This document shows, in pieces, positions 34,567 through 44,450 of a stretch of DNA of 64,000 nt. The DNA comes from RI-242 sp038246255 (GTDB lineage Bacteria > Planctomycetota > UBA1135 > GCA-002686595). The translations under genes were made by a program, and so were the position numbers. The notes beneath the pieces were generated by a model that worked only from the letters and a program-made list of their open reading frames with translations, was not told the origin of the DNA and made no database searches. Position 1 is the first letter of the stretch. The number at the start of each line of letters is the position of its first letter. The stretch lies in assembly GCA_038246255.1 (NCBI GenBank), contig JBBRWC010000002.1, positions 28,250 to 92,249 on the forward strand, read 5' to 3'.

Positions 34567-34815
34567 CTAGTCGGCCCAGCCGCTGCACACCTTTTGCACC
34601 AGCTTGTCGAGCTCCTCCGAGAGGTTCTCGGAGAACTCGGAGCCGAAGTCCATCTCGAGGACGTCGATCTCTTCGAATGTGTAGCGGCCGCTCGAGCGGT
34701 TGAACGGGATCCCGTACTCCCACTTGGAGCCGTCGGACGCCCAGATGGTGAGGGCGATCTGATCGTCGCCTTCGACGGGCTCGAGCTTGTGCTTGACGAC
34801 TTCGTAGTTGGCCAT
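34567..34815 (-). CDS. small acidic protein (paralogue of the 48361 gene)
   Basis: 82 residues, strongly acidic, with a predicted beta part and a C-terminal helix. The lines GRYTFEEIDVLEMDFGSEF and LTIWASDGSKWEYG correspond to GRWEFGERGLLERDFGEEW and VMVTEDDGSEHDYQ in the small protein at 48361, so the two form a local paralogous family. No known domain recognised. Located at the end of the minus-strand MltA-MOSC group, 53 bp after the MOSC gene. Confidence 0.7.
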   Translation of the reverse strand: MANYEVVKHKLEPVEGDDQIALTIWASDGSKWEYGIPFNRSSGRYTFEEIDVLEMDFGSEFSENLSEELDKLVQKVCSGWAD

Positions 34816-34868
34816 GGGGAGGAGCTTTGTGGAGTGCGGCGGACGGCGCTCCCATGGTAGCCCGGTGC

Positions 34869-35327
34869 TCACCGACGTGCGATGGGCATCCCCGGGGACA
34901 GCAACCCGCCGCGTAGCACACGCGCCATGAAACCGCTGCGTCCGAGCATGAGGTCGGGAAAGCGCGGGTCCAGCTTGCGCAGGGTGGCGCAGGGTTCGCG
35001 AATGTCCGTCAGCTCGATCTCGACCCCGTCGCCCAGGATCAGTCCGTCCCCAGGCCGCAGGGATCTGGGATCGATGCCCTCGAAGAGCACGTTCTCGCCC
35101 AACGCGCCCGGGCCGCTCACACGCACACCGTCGCGCACCAGGCTCGCGACTTCCTGCGTCGACAGGAGGCATAACGCCCGCAGCGGTCCACCGTGGAGTT
35201 CGTAGCGATGGTGGTCGCCGATCAAGCCCGTTGGGCCCACCTGGGCAAACGCCAGGGCGTGTTTTGGGATCCCGCCGCGCCCCGAGCAGACCGCGAGGAT
35301 CCGCCCGGCGGGTTCGGAATCCGTCAC
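34869..35327 (-). CDS. MOSC-domain protein
   Basis: 152 residues, a stand-alone MOSC domain: beta strands RILAVCSGRGGIPK, GLIGDHHRY, LCLLSTQEV, GALGENVLFEG, DGVEIELTDIREPCATL (with the expected Cys) and GFMARVLRGG. MOSC domains relate to the molybdenum-cofactor sulfurase C-terminus and handle sulfur transfer. GTG 35327 overlaps the MltA stop by 4 bp. Function with MltA is not obvious. Confidence 0.88.
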   Translation of the reverse strand: MTDSEPAGRILAVCSGRGGIPKHALAFAQVGPTGLIGDHHRYELHGGPLRALCLLSTQEVASLVRDGVRVSGPGALGENVLFEGIDPRSLRPGDGLILGDGVEIELTDIREPCATLRKLDPRFPDLMLGRSGFMARVLRGGLLSPGMPIARR

Positions 35328-36517
35328 GGCGTGGCCAAAAGACCCGCGACGAGGTCCTCGCGGACAAAGAAGTAGTAGAGCTGGCCTTCGGAGCGCATGC
35401 GGCCCGCGCGCTCACCGGCCCGGTCGCCTACTCCCAAGTAAAGGTCGCCGCGTCCGGCCGTGCGGATGCCGCCCCCGGTGTCCTGGTCGAACATCAGCGC
35501 ACGAAAGGGCTTGATCAGGCGCCCGTGGGCTTCAGGAAGTTGGGTATCGACGACCACCGGTCCGCCCCGTGGAAAAAGGGACTTGTCTGTGGCGAGAGAG
35601 CGCTCGGTCTCGACCGGGAAATCGAGGCTGCCGTGGGGCGCGCCGCTGATCGGCGTGAAAAATACGAAGCGCGGATTGCGCCAGGTATAGGACTGAAGCC
35701 GGTCCGGATTGTCTTTCGCCCACGTCTTAATGCCGGCGCCATCCGCCGCTTCGGCGCTCAGCAAGCCGTCGTTCACCAACTCTTTTGCGAGCGACGTGTA
35801 TTCGCGGCCATTGGTGCCGCCAAAGCCGAGCTTGAAGATGCTCTTGTCGGCCAGCCGAATGAACGCGCTGCCCTGGACGTGGCACAGGTACGCCTCGAGG
35901 GGATCCGCGAGCCACACGAGTTCGAGCCCGCGGTCCGCGAGCAAACCCGCCTCTTCGATGTTGCGCCGCGGCGGATAGGGGACGGTGCCGCCCGGTGTTT
36001 GGAGCCCGCGGACACGGCCATCCGGTTCGACGACGAGATCCGGCGGGCGCCCGTACAACGGGAACCGGAAAACGGGATCGCGTTCGATTCGTCCGTCGAA
36101 GATGGGCGTGTAATACCCGGTGAACAGAACACCGCCGCCGAGCCCGTCCCAACCCGCGCTTTTGAACCAATTGAAGTCGCGCTCGAGCGTCGTTTGGAAT
36201 GCCGCTGAGTCGGCTGCCGTCGCAAGCACTTGATCGAGCCGCACCAACGTCGCAAGGGCGCGGTCATGCGGGATCCCCTCGATCGGATAAAAGCGTTTGG
36301 CCACCGGGCGTCGCATCCAGGCGAGTGACCGGGCGAGGGCCGGCCGCGCGGCTTCGCGCCCCGCAAAGTCGCCGCGCAGGTCCGGCACACGTTCACCCGC
36401 CTCCAGCGGCAGAAGCGCCGGGGAACCGGGGGGCAGGGGACGGCTGAAGTCCTTGGTCGAACGGCACGCACCGAGCACCAAGGAGATGAGCAAAAGAATG
36501 GGGACGAGGGCGCGCAT
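35324..36517 (-). CDS. mltA: membrane-bound lytic murein transglycosylase A
   Basis: 397 residues. Lipoprotein signal (LLLISLVLGAC), then the MltA barrel: WDGLGGGVLFTGYYTPIFDG, GPWRNI-like PYPPRRNIE, LVWLADPLEAYLCHVQGSAF, and the C-terminal 3D (three-aspartate) domain MFDQDTGGGIRTAGRGDLYLG. Cleaves peptidoglycan with formation of 1,6-anhydro ends. ATG 36517 is used rather than the GTG at 36559 because it starts the lipoprotein signal. Its presence agrees with a peptidoglycan wall. Confidence 0.92.
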   Translation of the reverse strand: MRALVPILLLISLVLGACRSTKDFSRPLPPGSPALLPLEAGERVPDLRGDFAGREAARPALARSLAWMRRPVAKRFYPIEGIPHDRALATLVRLDQVLATAADSAAFQTTLERDFNWFKSAGWDGLGGGVLFTGYYTPIFDGRIERDPVFRFPLYGRPPDLVVEPDGRVRGLQTPGGTVPYPPRRNIEEAGLLADRGLELVWLADPLEAYLCHVQGSAFIRLADKSIFKLGFGGTNGREYTSLAKELVNDGLLSAEAADGAGIKTWAKDNPDRLQSYTWRNPRFVFFTPISGAPHGSLDFPVETERSLATDKSLFPRGGPVVVDTQLPEAHGRLIKPFRALMFDQDTGGGIRTAGRGDLYLGVGDRAGERAGRMRSEGQLYYFFVREDLVAGLLATP

Positions 36518-36592
36518 GGCCGATCCACCATACCGCGACTTGGCGCGGGCGCGGATCACCGGCGGTGTGAGGTGGGCCCGTCCTTGGGCCCG

Positions 36593-39500
36593 TCACTCCG
36601 CCCGTCCCCGAGGCCCCTCGCGGGCGGGCTCGGGACCGGCGGGGTCTCGACCCGCGGTATCCCGCGGCGCGCTCCGCTCGCTGGGCGCCCATCGGTTGAG
36701 TCCCGGGGCGTCGACGATATGCAGGTCCCGCTGGGGGAAAGCGATTTCGATGCCAGCCTCCGCGAAGGTGTCGGCGATCTCGTCGTGCAGGAAGTTGAGC
36801 GCGTCGAAATAGACGTCGCGGGTCGGGATGAAGGCGTACAGCGTGAGGTCTAGTGAGCTCTCGCCAAAGGCGTGGAACAGGGCCCGCGGGATCGGATCGG
36901 CGAGCACGTGCTCGCAGCGTTTGGCCGCGTTCAGGAGCAACTCCCGGGCCCGGCGGGTATCCGTGCCGTAGGCAACCCCCACGTGGATCTGCACGCGCGT
37001 GACAGGGTCCGAAAGCGACCAGTTCACGAAGTGACCGGTCACGAACTCGCGGTTGGGCACAATCAGCTCGCGCCGATCGAAGTCGGTGATGGTTGTCGCG
37101 CGGATGCGCATGCGAGTGACGCGACCGTCGACGGAGCCGATCGTCACGATGTCGCCGACGCGGATCGGGCGCTCGAACAGGAGAATGAGTCCGGAGACGA
37201 AGTTCGCGAAGATCTCCTGCAGGCCAAACCCCAAGCCAACGGAGATCGCAGCGACGAGCCATTGGAGTTTGCTCCAGCTCAGTCCGAGGCCTCCGGCGAC
37301 CACCACCACGCCAACCGCGATCATCGCGTACTTGGCAAGCATCACGATGGCGTAACGTTCCCCCGCGCCGACACGCAGCCGCCGGAACAGCGTAATTTCG
37401 AGCAGCGCGGGCAGCTTGCGCCAGGCGATCATCAACGCGGCGAGGAAGAGTGCGAGGCCGAGGACATCGACGAGAGTGACCGCGACGAGTTCGCGCACGG
37501 TCGCGCTCACTTCGCGTCCGTCGACCAGTTGCACCCGCTCGAGGGTGCGCTGCACCGAATACAGCGGTTTGTCGTCGAGGAATCCGATCGCGGGGATGAC
37601 CGGCGACCAGATCGCGACAACGCCGATGAACGCCGCGATCGCTACCAGAGTGCGCAGCAGTTCCTGGGTTTCGAGGGACACCGTTTCCGCGTCAGCAGGC
37701 GCTTCCTCGGGCGGCGGCAGTCCCTCCTCGGGCATCGCACCTTCCGCTTCGCGCGCGCGCCGCTGCGCTTCGCGTTTGTCGCGCAACTGCTCGATCCAAA
37801 GTAGGCGTTGGGCAAGGCGCAGCCAGCGCAGGGCGACGGCCTCGACGACGGTCAGCGTCGTGAAGAATAGGATCGTGAGCTGCAGTTGGTCGAGGAGCTG
37901 CGCGGCGGTGAACGCGTATCCCGCGAGTGACAGGATCGCGAGGCCGATCGGTGTGCCCACACCCAAGAGCGCCCACAGCCCTGTGAGCCGCAGCAACCAG
38001 GCCGCGCGGTCCGGAACTTTCTCCGTCCCACGCACCTGCACGAGGGCCGCGCGCGGGTTGAGCACGGAACGGAAAAAGAGCGCCAGCGTGCCCACGTGGA
38101 CCAGGAAAGCCAACCGACCGAGTGCGGCGTACCAGGCGGCGTCGCCGTGGGCTTCGAGCGCGGCGTGCACGGCTTCGGCGGGCACGGCGAGGCTCGCGAT
38201 CCACACGAGGTCCCGCCGCACCCGCAGCGTGCGCAACTCCGGCCAACCAAAATGCCGGATACCAAGGCCCTCCGGGTGGCACAACGCGCGCAGGAACTGC
38301 ACCGCTGCGATCGTGGTCGACGTCGCGGCGAGTGCGTGGCTGAGTGCGACCGACGGAGTGCCAGGCTCGCCCGCTTGTCCCAGACGCCATGCGAGCAAAG
38401 CGAAGAGCGCGGGCAGCGGGGCCGCCGCGAGCACCGTCCAGACCAGTGCGCGCCACGTTGGGCGCATCGAGCTCGTGGAGCGCCGCTGCGCCCGGAGGCC
38501 CTCGCGCGCGAGAGCCGTTTCCAGCCGGCGTCGAAGGGCGAGCAGCACAACCAACGCTGCTAAGCCCAACAGCCACGGCAAAGGGGATGCGCGTACGTCG
38601 CGGGCGAGGTCGGCGCCGATCTTTGCCCAGTTGGCGGCGTCGACCAGCCAGGCCCCGGCGGCGAGGATGGCGCCGAGCGAACCCGTTTCGCCCGCGGTCC
38701 AGCCGTCCCAGTAGGGACGTGCGCTCGGGATCCACAGAACCCGTTCGTCGATGTAGTCGCGGTACGTGTCGGCGAGGCGCTCTAAACCGCGCAAGGCGCT
38801 TTCGACTCCGGACAGTTCTGCGGCGAGCCGACCGAGGTCGTGCTCAAGCGCGAGGCTGGCGGCGATGCGCTCTTCCTCGGGTTCGGCGAGCCGCGCGGCA
38901 TCCGCCGCGGTGGTGGGCATGGCGCCTGCGTCCCGCGTGTCGCCCAGCCTTGAGCGCTCCCGACCCGCGTTCAAGTCGACGAGGGCGTACCGCGCTTCGC
39001 GCACCGCCTGCAGCGCCTCGCGCTGTTCCTCGCGAAAAGCACCGCGGCGGGGCAGCATGTCGCGCTCCTGCCGCATGAGCAGGCCCACGCTCTCGGACAC
39101 GTCGGCGTACGCACTGCGCTCGCGCGAAGTGGCAAACGCGCGTTCCATGTCCGCGGCGCGCCGTTCGTACTGCGCGCGCTCGCGTTGCGCCACCTCCAGA
39201 CGGGCGAGCACGTCGCTGCGTTCCCGGGCCAGTTCCACCGTTCGCTGCGAGATCTCGAGCAGCACGGGATCGGAACCTTCGACCGCTTGGAGTGCGGCTG
39301 TCGCCGCGGCTTCATCGCGCCGCGCCGCCTCGCGCTCGGCCCCGAGCATCTGCTGCTCGAGCCGCTCGGTTTCCGTCTGGGCGTCGGCGTAGCGGCGTTC
39401 CGCGAGCTGGACCTGTGCCGCGAAGACTTCGCCGCGCCGGCTCTGGGTGGCGCGTTCCGTTCCCAGGGTTTCGCGCCGGACGGCGACGAGTGCCGCGCGC

Positions 39501-40069
39501 GCCCGCTGCAGCTCGCCTTCCGCGCCCTCGGGCGGGGACTCCGCCGCGTCCGCATCCGCACGGGTGGCGTCGAGCTCCGCGGCCAGCGACTCGCGCCGCG
39601 CTTCGTGGGCTGCGAGCCGGCCGCGTGCCGCCTCAAGTTCGGCAGCCGCATCCGCAAGCTCCGCGCGCGCGCCCGCGAGCTCGATTTCGAGCTGGACGCG
39701 ATCACTCAAGACGGGCTCCGCATCCGCCGGTTCCACCGCGGACAGGGCCGCTTCTGCGCGCAGCTTCGCGGCCTGCATGTCAGCGCCCTCGGCCGCGCGC
39801 TCAAACGCAGCGCGGCGCTCTTCCTCGGACGCGATTTCCTCCAAAACGCCGAGCAGCGCGTCAGCGGTTTCCAGCTGCGCCCTCTTGGCATCCCGCAGGG
39901 CGGGGACTTCCGCGCGGGTCGGCAAAGGGACGCGTTCATCCTGGGCGCGCGCCGCGAACCCGGAGCCCGCCGCTAAATAGAGCAGCAGGCCAAACGCGGC
40001 AATACACGCACGCGGCGGGAGCCAAAACGCCTCCCGCCGTCGTTGGGAGCTGACGGGACGCGCTCCCAT
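36593..40069 (-). CDS. large MscS-family mechanosensitive channel (MscK/KefA-like)
   Basis: 1158 residues. Signal peptide (FGLLLYLAAGSGFAARAQ), a ~400-residue periplasmic coiled coil (for example ELAGARAELADAAAELEAAR), many membrane helices (WLLGLAALVVLLALRRR, ALLGVGTPIGLAILSLAGY), then the MscS core: pore helix region VAAISVGLGFGLQEIFANFV, beta domain ERPIRVGDIVTIGSVDGRV, NREFVTGHFVNWSLSD and the C-terminal domain. Size and plan match MscK. Opens under membrane tension during osmotic downshock. Just downstream of the transketolase-like gene on the same strand (6-bp gap). Confidence 0.92.
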   Translation of the reverse strand: MGARPVSSQRRREAFWLPPRACIAAFGLLLYLAAGSGFAARAQDERVPLPTRAEVPALRDAKRAQLETADALLGVLEEIASEEERRAAFERAAEGADMQAAKLRAEAALSAVEPADAEPVLSDRVQLEIELAGARAELADAAAELEAARGRLAAHEARRESLAAELDATRADADAAESPPEGAEGELQRARAALVAVRRETLGTERATQSRRGEVFAAQVQLAERRYADAQTETERLEQQMLGAEREAARRDEAAATAALQAVEGSDPVLLEISQRTVELARERSDVLARLEVAQRERAQYERRAADMERAFATSRERSAYADVSESVGLLMRQERDMLPRRGAFREEQREALQAVREARYALVDLNAGRERSRLGDTRDAGAMPTTAADAARLAEPEEERIAASLALEHDLGRLAAELSGVESALRGLERLADTYRDYIDERVLWIPSARPYWDGWTAGETGSLGAILAAGAWLVDAANWAKIGADLARDVRASPLPWLLGLAALVVLLALRRRLETALAREGLRAQRRSTSSMRPTWRALVWTVLAAAPLPALFALLAWRLGQAGEPGTPSVALSHALAATSTTIAAVQFLRALCHPEGLGIRHFGWPELRTLRVRRDLVWIASLAVPAEAVHAALEAHGDAAWYAALGRLAFLVHVGTLALFFRSVLNPRAALVQVRGTEKVPDRAAWLLRLTGLWALLGVGTPIGLAILSLAGYAFTAAQLLDQLQLTILFFTTLTVVEAVALRWLRLAQRLLWIEQLRDKREAQRRAREAEGAMPEEGLPPPEEAPADAETVSLETQELLRTLVAIAAFIGVVAIWSPVIPAIGFLDDKPLYSVQRTLERVQLVDGREVSATVRELVAVTLVDVLGLALFLAALMIAWRKLPALLEITLFRRLRVGAGERYAIVMLAKYAMIAVGVVVVAGGLGLSWSKLQWLVAAISVGLGFGLQEIFANFVSGLILLFERPIRVGDIVTIGSVDGRVTRMRIRATTITDFDRRELIVPNREFVTGHFVNWSLSDPVTRVQIHVGVAYGTDTRRARELLLNAAKRCEHVLADPIPRALFHAFGESSLDLTLYAFIPTRDVYFDALNFLHDEIADTFAEAGIEIAFPQRDLHIVDAPGLNRWAPSERSAPRDTAGRDPAGPEPAREGPRGRAE

Positions 40070-40075
40070 CGACGT

Positions 40076-42412
40076 TCAGCCCTCCGTCCGCAGCTCCGCG
40101 AGCCGCGCGACGCGGTCGCGGGCAAAGCGGCCAATGCCGTCCCAGAGGCTTGCCGAGTCGATGTGCGCTTCGGCCTTGATCTCCTCGACGTTGCCGCCTG
40201 TGCGCCAGCGGTTGTCGAAGTCGGGGCTCATCACGTAACGCTCGGCCGTCTTGTGCGGCAACCAGTCGTGCATCAAGCGCCGCGCGCCGTTCGTGATGCA
40301 CGTCGAATCCATCCAATCCGACCGCGGCAAGACGGAGTCGCGGTACGCCTGGTTCTGGCGCTGGAACAACTGCCACGACAGGGCCGCGACAAGTTTGATG
40401 TTGGGGGCCAACGGCTCGCCAAAACGCGGCAGGAGTTCGAGCACCGACTCCATCGTGCTCGTGCCCTGAACGATGATGGTGCCCTCCTTCGGCCGATTGG
40501 GATCGTGGGGCCGCAGCACGTACGCTCCCTTGGCCGCTTCCAGGTGGGACGGCAACCCCAGGCGCGCGCGGTCCGGAACCGGCAGCACGGGACGTGTCAG
40601 GTGCAGCGCAACGATGGGCACGTCCGTCGCTAAGGCGGCGGCGAGCAGCGGCGCCACCTCGTTGTGCTCGAACGGATGCAGGTCGATCGTGTGACCGTCG
40701 GGGAAGAGCTGCGTGACACCCGGCGCAAAGATGCCGAAGTGCGTGCGGCTGTCTTCTGCGGTTTCGGGCCCCGAGTGGCCGACAACCCAGATGACCTTGC
40801 CGACCTTGAGCGGACAGTCCTGGGCGAGCTGGCTAAATAGCCGCATCATCCCGTATTTGAGGTAGCTGAAGGAGCCGTACGTGCTGCACGCGCCCCAGTA
40901 TCCCAGGAACTCCTTTTCGGGATCCCCTGCCATGTTCGTGACCGCGAGCCCGACCGCGAGACCGGAGTTCGTGAACTCCGTGATCTGCTGTGGGAGCAGC
41001 GCGCCGCGTGGGTTTTTGTTGCGCTCGTACCAGCCGAAACCCGGGTTGTCGCCCCAGCTCTTCGCAAATCCCGCGATCGACGTGGAATCGGCGAGGTCCG
41101 CGGAGCACGCGAGCACGAGCGGTCGACCCATGCGCCGGGCGGCTTCGCCGTTGACCCACGCGCCAAAGCGCGCAAAACCCTCCTTGTTGGCGGTTTTGGT
41201 GCCCGCCGGCACAAACAGCTCCGCTGGCAGTTTGTCGGGCGCCAACCAGCCGAGGTCCTGCGCCATGTTCACCTCGCCCGTGAGGCGGAAGCCCTCCGGT
41301 TTCTCGGGTACCGATTCACCGCGCGCGACAAGGATGTCGGTGAGGTAGTCGACGAGTTCCGGATCGTCGCGCAGCACACCCATCACCGCGCGGAACCACC
41401 CCGCGGTTTGCTCGCGGCACGCAACTTCGCCCGGATCGCGTGTGTCACCGCGCCCGTCGAATTCGATGCCGTACTTCTTCTCGAAGTCTTCGCGGCAGCG
41501 CCAGAACATGTCCGAGTTGCGCCCGTGCGACTTGCCGTGGGACGCGGCGTCGAACTTGTAGTAACCGCGCCCCTTGCGCGTCTTGAACCACACACAACCG
41601 GGCCGTTTGTCGGTCTCGTCCGCCTGCACGACTTCGAGCAGCGCGCGGGTGAGCGCTTCGTAGTCCTCACCGTCCTCGACCCCGGCGACGCGCCAACCGT
41701 AGGGCTCGAACCAATCGCGCGGTGTGCCCGCGACCACCTCCGAGTTCGCGAACTCGTCGATGCCATGGTCGTTCCAGTCCATCAGGTAGATCAGGTTGTC
41801 GAGCCCGAGGCCGAAACCGGAGTTCTTGACCTCGTGGTGCGCGCCCGCGGTGTGGCCCCCTTCGCCTTCCATCGCGAACACACGCACTGACCCCGCGCCC
41901 GCGTGCTTGAGCGCCATCGCTTCGCCTAGGGCAGCGGGCGCGCCGTGGCCGGACGGCCCGGTGTTGAACTTGAAGAAGAGCGTTTTGCCCTCCATTTCCG
42001 CGTGTCCGGGCAGGCCTTTGTTGTGGCGCAGCCACAGCATGTCCTCCCACGTCAGCATGCGCTCCGCCGCGTGGGGCACGAGGAAGCGGCGGTCGTCCGT
42101 GCGCTCGTAGCGCAGGCGCAGAGCTTCGTTGTAGACCGCGAGCAGCGCGTAGACGGCCGGATTGCAGTGGCCCGCGACGAGGATGAAGCGGTCCCCGAAA
42201 GCGAGCTCCGGACGGCGCACGTCGAAGCGCATGCCGGGTCCCAGGGTCAGCGCGACCAACATGGGAACCTTGGAGCGCGAGCCACCCGGGTGGCCGCTTT
42301 GGCGCAGGTTCAGGGTGAGGTCGATGCACTGGTCGACCAGGTCGCCGATCTTGCGCCAATGGGCGAAGTGGGGGGTGAAGTCTTCGAGCGCGGGGCGCAA
42401 CGGGGTTTGCAT
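40076..42412 (-). CDS. transketolase-like thiamine-diphosphate enzyme
   Basis: 778 residues, larger than standard transketolase (~660). N-terminal ThDP domain: QSGHPGGSRSK, FNTGPSGHGAPAALGEAM, VFAMEGEGGHTAGAHHEV and LIYLMDWNDHGIDE with the metal-binding Asn/Asp pattern; the pyrimidine-domain helix TEFTNSGLAVGLAVTNMAG follows, then the C-terminal domain HPFEHNEVAPLLAAAL. Probably a pentose-phosphate or related two-carbon-transfer enzyme; a pyruvate-dehydrogenase-E1-like role cannot be excluded. ATG 42412 starts a normal N-terminus. Confidence 0.85.
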   Translation of the reverse strand: MQTPLRPALEDFTPHFAHWRKIGDLVDQCIDLTLNLRQSGHPGGSRSKVPMLVALTLGPGMRFDVRRPELAFGDRFILVAGHCNPAVYALLAVYNEALRLRYERTDDRRFLVPHAAERMLTWEDMLWLRHNKGLPGHAEMEGKTLFFKFNTGPSGHGAPAALGEAMALKHAGAGSVRVFAMEGEGGHTAGAHHEVKNSGFGLGLDNLIYLMDWNDHGIDEFANSEVVAGTPRDWFEPYGWRVAGVEDGEDYEALTRALLEVVQADETDKRPGCVWFKTRKGRGYYKFDAASHGKSHGRNSDMFWRCREDFEKKYGIEFDGRGDTRDPGEVACREQTAGWFRAVMGVLRDDPELVDYLTDILVARGESVPEKPEGFRLTGEVNMAQDLGWLAPDKLPAELFVPAGTKTANKEGFARFGAWVNGEAARRMGRPLVLACSADLADSTSIAGFAKSWGDNPGFGWYERNKNPRGALLPQQITEFTNSGLAVGLAVTNMAGDPEKEFLGYWGACSTYGSFSYLKYGMMRLFSQLAQDCPLKVGKVIWVVGHSGPETAEDSRTHFGIFAPGVTQLFPDGHTIDLHPFEHNEVAPLLAAALATDVPIVALHLTRPVLPVPDRARLGLPSHLEAAKGAYVLRPHDPNRPKEGTIIVQGTSTMESVLELLPRFGEPLAPNIKLVAALSWQLFQRQNQAYRDSVLPRSDWMDSTCITNGARRLMHDWLPHKTAERYVMSPDFDNRWRTGGNVEEIKAEAHIDSASLWDGIGRFARDRVARLAELRTEG

Positions 42413-42544
42413 GGCACCTTCGAAGGGGCGTGGCCGGGCGGCGCGGGGGGCGCTCCGGCAGAACGGGGGGCCGCCATGGTAGCCGCCCAGCGCGCAGCGC
42501 CCCAGACCTCCAGCTGTCAACCGCGCAGACTCGCGCGGGGTCAA

Positions 42545-44014
42545 TCAGAACGTCAGTTGGGCACCCAGGTAAGCGAGGCTCGCGTCGTCGCCCGGTGTCG
42601 CGTCTTCGAGGACATCCCCCGCGAAGAAGTGGCTCCAACCCAGCATCAGCTCCCAATGCCGGCTCGCGCGCCAGGTCACGAGGACGTCGAACTCCTGGCC
42701 GACCTCGCGCGCCGCGGAGGCCGCAGTCCCCGCGAAGGGCACCCCGCTCGCGCGGTAAACCGCATCGGCGGTGTCCGCGCGCCAGAACCCGTGGACCTTG
42801 GACTCCAAGGTCACCTGCTCGTGGGGTTTCCACTGGGCGCCGACGTAAGCGTCGATCACGTTCTGCCGTGCGATCGCGTCCAGGTAACCGTGGTGCGCGT
42901 GCCCGAGGGGATAGAGCGGGTCGAAGGTCTTGACGGTCCCGCCGGGGTTTTCGTCGCCGCTCGCGTAGTCGAAGCCGAGGAAGGCACGCGGTTTGCCCGC
43001 GCCCGGGAACGTGTGGCCAAATTGGCTCGCCCACATCCACGCACACACGTTCTGCGCGCCGACCTCGCCGGTTTGGTACGCGGTTTCGATCTCCCAATCG
43101 AACCGGCGGGAATCGAATGTGCCGAAAACGCGCGTGCCGAACGTTCCGCGCCAGGTGTCACCGCTCGTGCCGTTGAACGACGTGCCCGCAAGCCCCGCCT
43201 CGCGGTCGATGCCGATGGCGTAAAGCTCGACGCCATCGAGGCCGCGCCAGGCGCCGTGCCGCGCGTGGAGCGCCCAGAACAGATCGTCGCTGTCGGCCTC
43301 GTTGAAGCCCGTCGCGTCGATCGGCACGAAGTAGGCCCACAACGCGTCCCACACCCACGGACCGCTCGCGAGACGTGCGCTCGCGCCGTCCCAACTGCGA
43401 AAGTTGTTGAACCACGGCAGGGGGCTCACGAGCCGCTGCTTGCCAAACGCGAACGATTGCCGGCCCGCGCGCAGTTCGAGGCCGTCGGCCACATCGAGGT
43501 TGACCTGCAAAAACCCCTGCTGCACGTCGAGGGAGTCCGCGTCCCCGGGGCGGGTGCCGCCGGGCAGATCGCGGTTCGCCACCTGGGAGCTGCGGCCCTC
43601 GACGAAGATTCGCACGCTCTCGCCCAGGTGCAGGTCGGCATGCAGCAGCGCGCGCAGCAGCGAGAATCCGTCGTTTGCGGGTGCTGCCCCGGTCGCGCCA
43701 AAGTCGAAATCGCTCCAGCGCTCGTAGCGGTAACGCACGCTCCCGCCAAATCCGACCCACACGTCGCCGTCGTCGTCGAGAGCGATGTGTTTGATGCGCT
43801 GGGACAGCGGTAACGCGGATTTGTCCGCGTTCGCGAGCCCCGACCAATCCTCGTTTTGGCTCAGCAATTGGAACGCCGGCGGTTTGAAGGCGGGTGCAGC
43901 GTCTTGGGGCACGGTGGGCACGGTGGCGGCCGAGGCTGGCGTGGCGAGGAGCGCGAGCGCGATGAGACCCGCGACGCACCGTTGCGGGGCCAATTTGAAA
44001 ACGCGGGTTCGCAT
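42545..44014 (-). CDS. alginate-export family outer membrane protein
   Basis: 489 residues with a cleavable signal (VAGLIALALLATPASAA). The rest is a beta barrel with aromatic strands (SVRYRYERWSDFDFG, LELRAGRQSFAFGKQRLVS, PLPWFNNFRSWDGAS, LMLGWSHFFAGDVL) ending in LGAQLTF with a terminal Phe, the outer-membrane insertion signal. The order matches the alginate_export (AlgE-like) family, which transports polyanionic sugars or other solutes. No alginate biosynthesis genes are in the window. Confidence 0.85.
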   Translation of the reverse strand: MRTRVFKLAPQRCVAGLIALALLATPASAATVPTVPQDAAPAFKPPAFQLLSQNEDWSGLANADKSALPLSQRIKHIALDDDGDVWVGFGGSVRYRYERWSDFDFGATGAAPANDGFSLLRALLHADLHLGESVRIFVEGRSSQVANRDLPGGTRPGDADSLDVQQGFLQVNLDVADGLELRAGRQSFAFGKQRLVSPLPWFNNFRSWDGASARLASGPWVWDALWAYFVPIDATGFNEADSDDLFWALHARHGAWRGLDGVELYAIGIDREAGLAGTSFNGTSGDTWRGTFGTRVFGTFDSRRFDWEIETAYQTGEVGAQNVCAWMWASQFGHTFPGAGKPRAFLGFDYASGDENPGGTVKTFDPLYPLGHAHHGYLDAIARQNVIDAYVGAQWKPHEQVTLESKVHGFWRADTADAVYRASGVPFAGTAASAAREVGQEFDVLVTWRASRHWELMLGWSHFFAGDVLEDATPGDDASLAYLGAQLTF

Positions 44015-44099
44015 AGGTTTTCTGCTGCGGTGGTTCCCTACGAAGAGGATGTCCGCCTCCGTCTGAGATCTGGGGGACGCGGATCTGGCAGATTGGCAT

Positions 44100-44265
44100 T
44101 CAAGCAGCGGCTTCCGGGGAGCGCAAGGGGGTCGTGGCACCCTCACGCAGACCCAAGATGCGTTTTTCGCCGTCCAGCGTGTTGCCCGCCGCGACAAGCA
44201 CGGCTCCGTTGGCGAGCTTGTGCGGCACTTCTTCGCAGTGGCGTGTCCACTGCCGCCGATCTCAC
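44100..44265 (-). pseudogene. fragment of an IS256/Mutator-type transposase
   Basis: On the minus strand, just upstream of the porin gene, a frame reads RRQWTRHCEEVPHKLA then VLVAAGNTLDGEKRILGLRE-GAT, the conserved core line of Mutator-type transposases (D-G-x-K-x-x-L-G-L-x-E-G-A-T). It is bounded by stops on both sides (44100-44102 at the 3' end) and only ~50 residues remain; the rest of the DDE domain is gone. Confidence 0.6.
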
Positions 44266-44282
44266 TCTGGGACTGCCGGCAC

Positions 44283-44320
44283 GGGATGACGGGGGTGACG
44301 GGGATGACGGGGATGACGCG
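44283..44320. repeat. short tandem repeat of a 9-bp unit
   Basis: About four imperfect copies of GGGATGACG beside the transposase fragment; non-coding. Confidence 0.7.
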
Positions 44321-44450
44321 CGGCGGACGCGCGGATAGCATGCTTCGTCATCCGGGTGTCGGATCCACTGGAACGGGTCGTTAGACAACTCGTGCCTGCC
44401 AGGGTGATGCGCCACCCCTCAACGTTCGCGCAACCGCGGACAACTTTCCG

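Noticed and set aside
44283..44320. Mini-CRISPR or phage site
   Set aside because: Simple 9-bp microsatellite without spacers or integrase.
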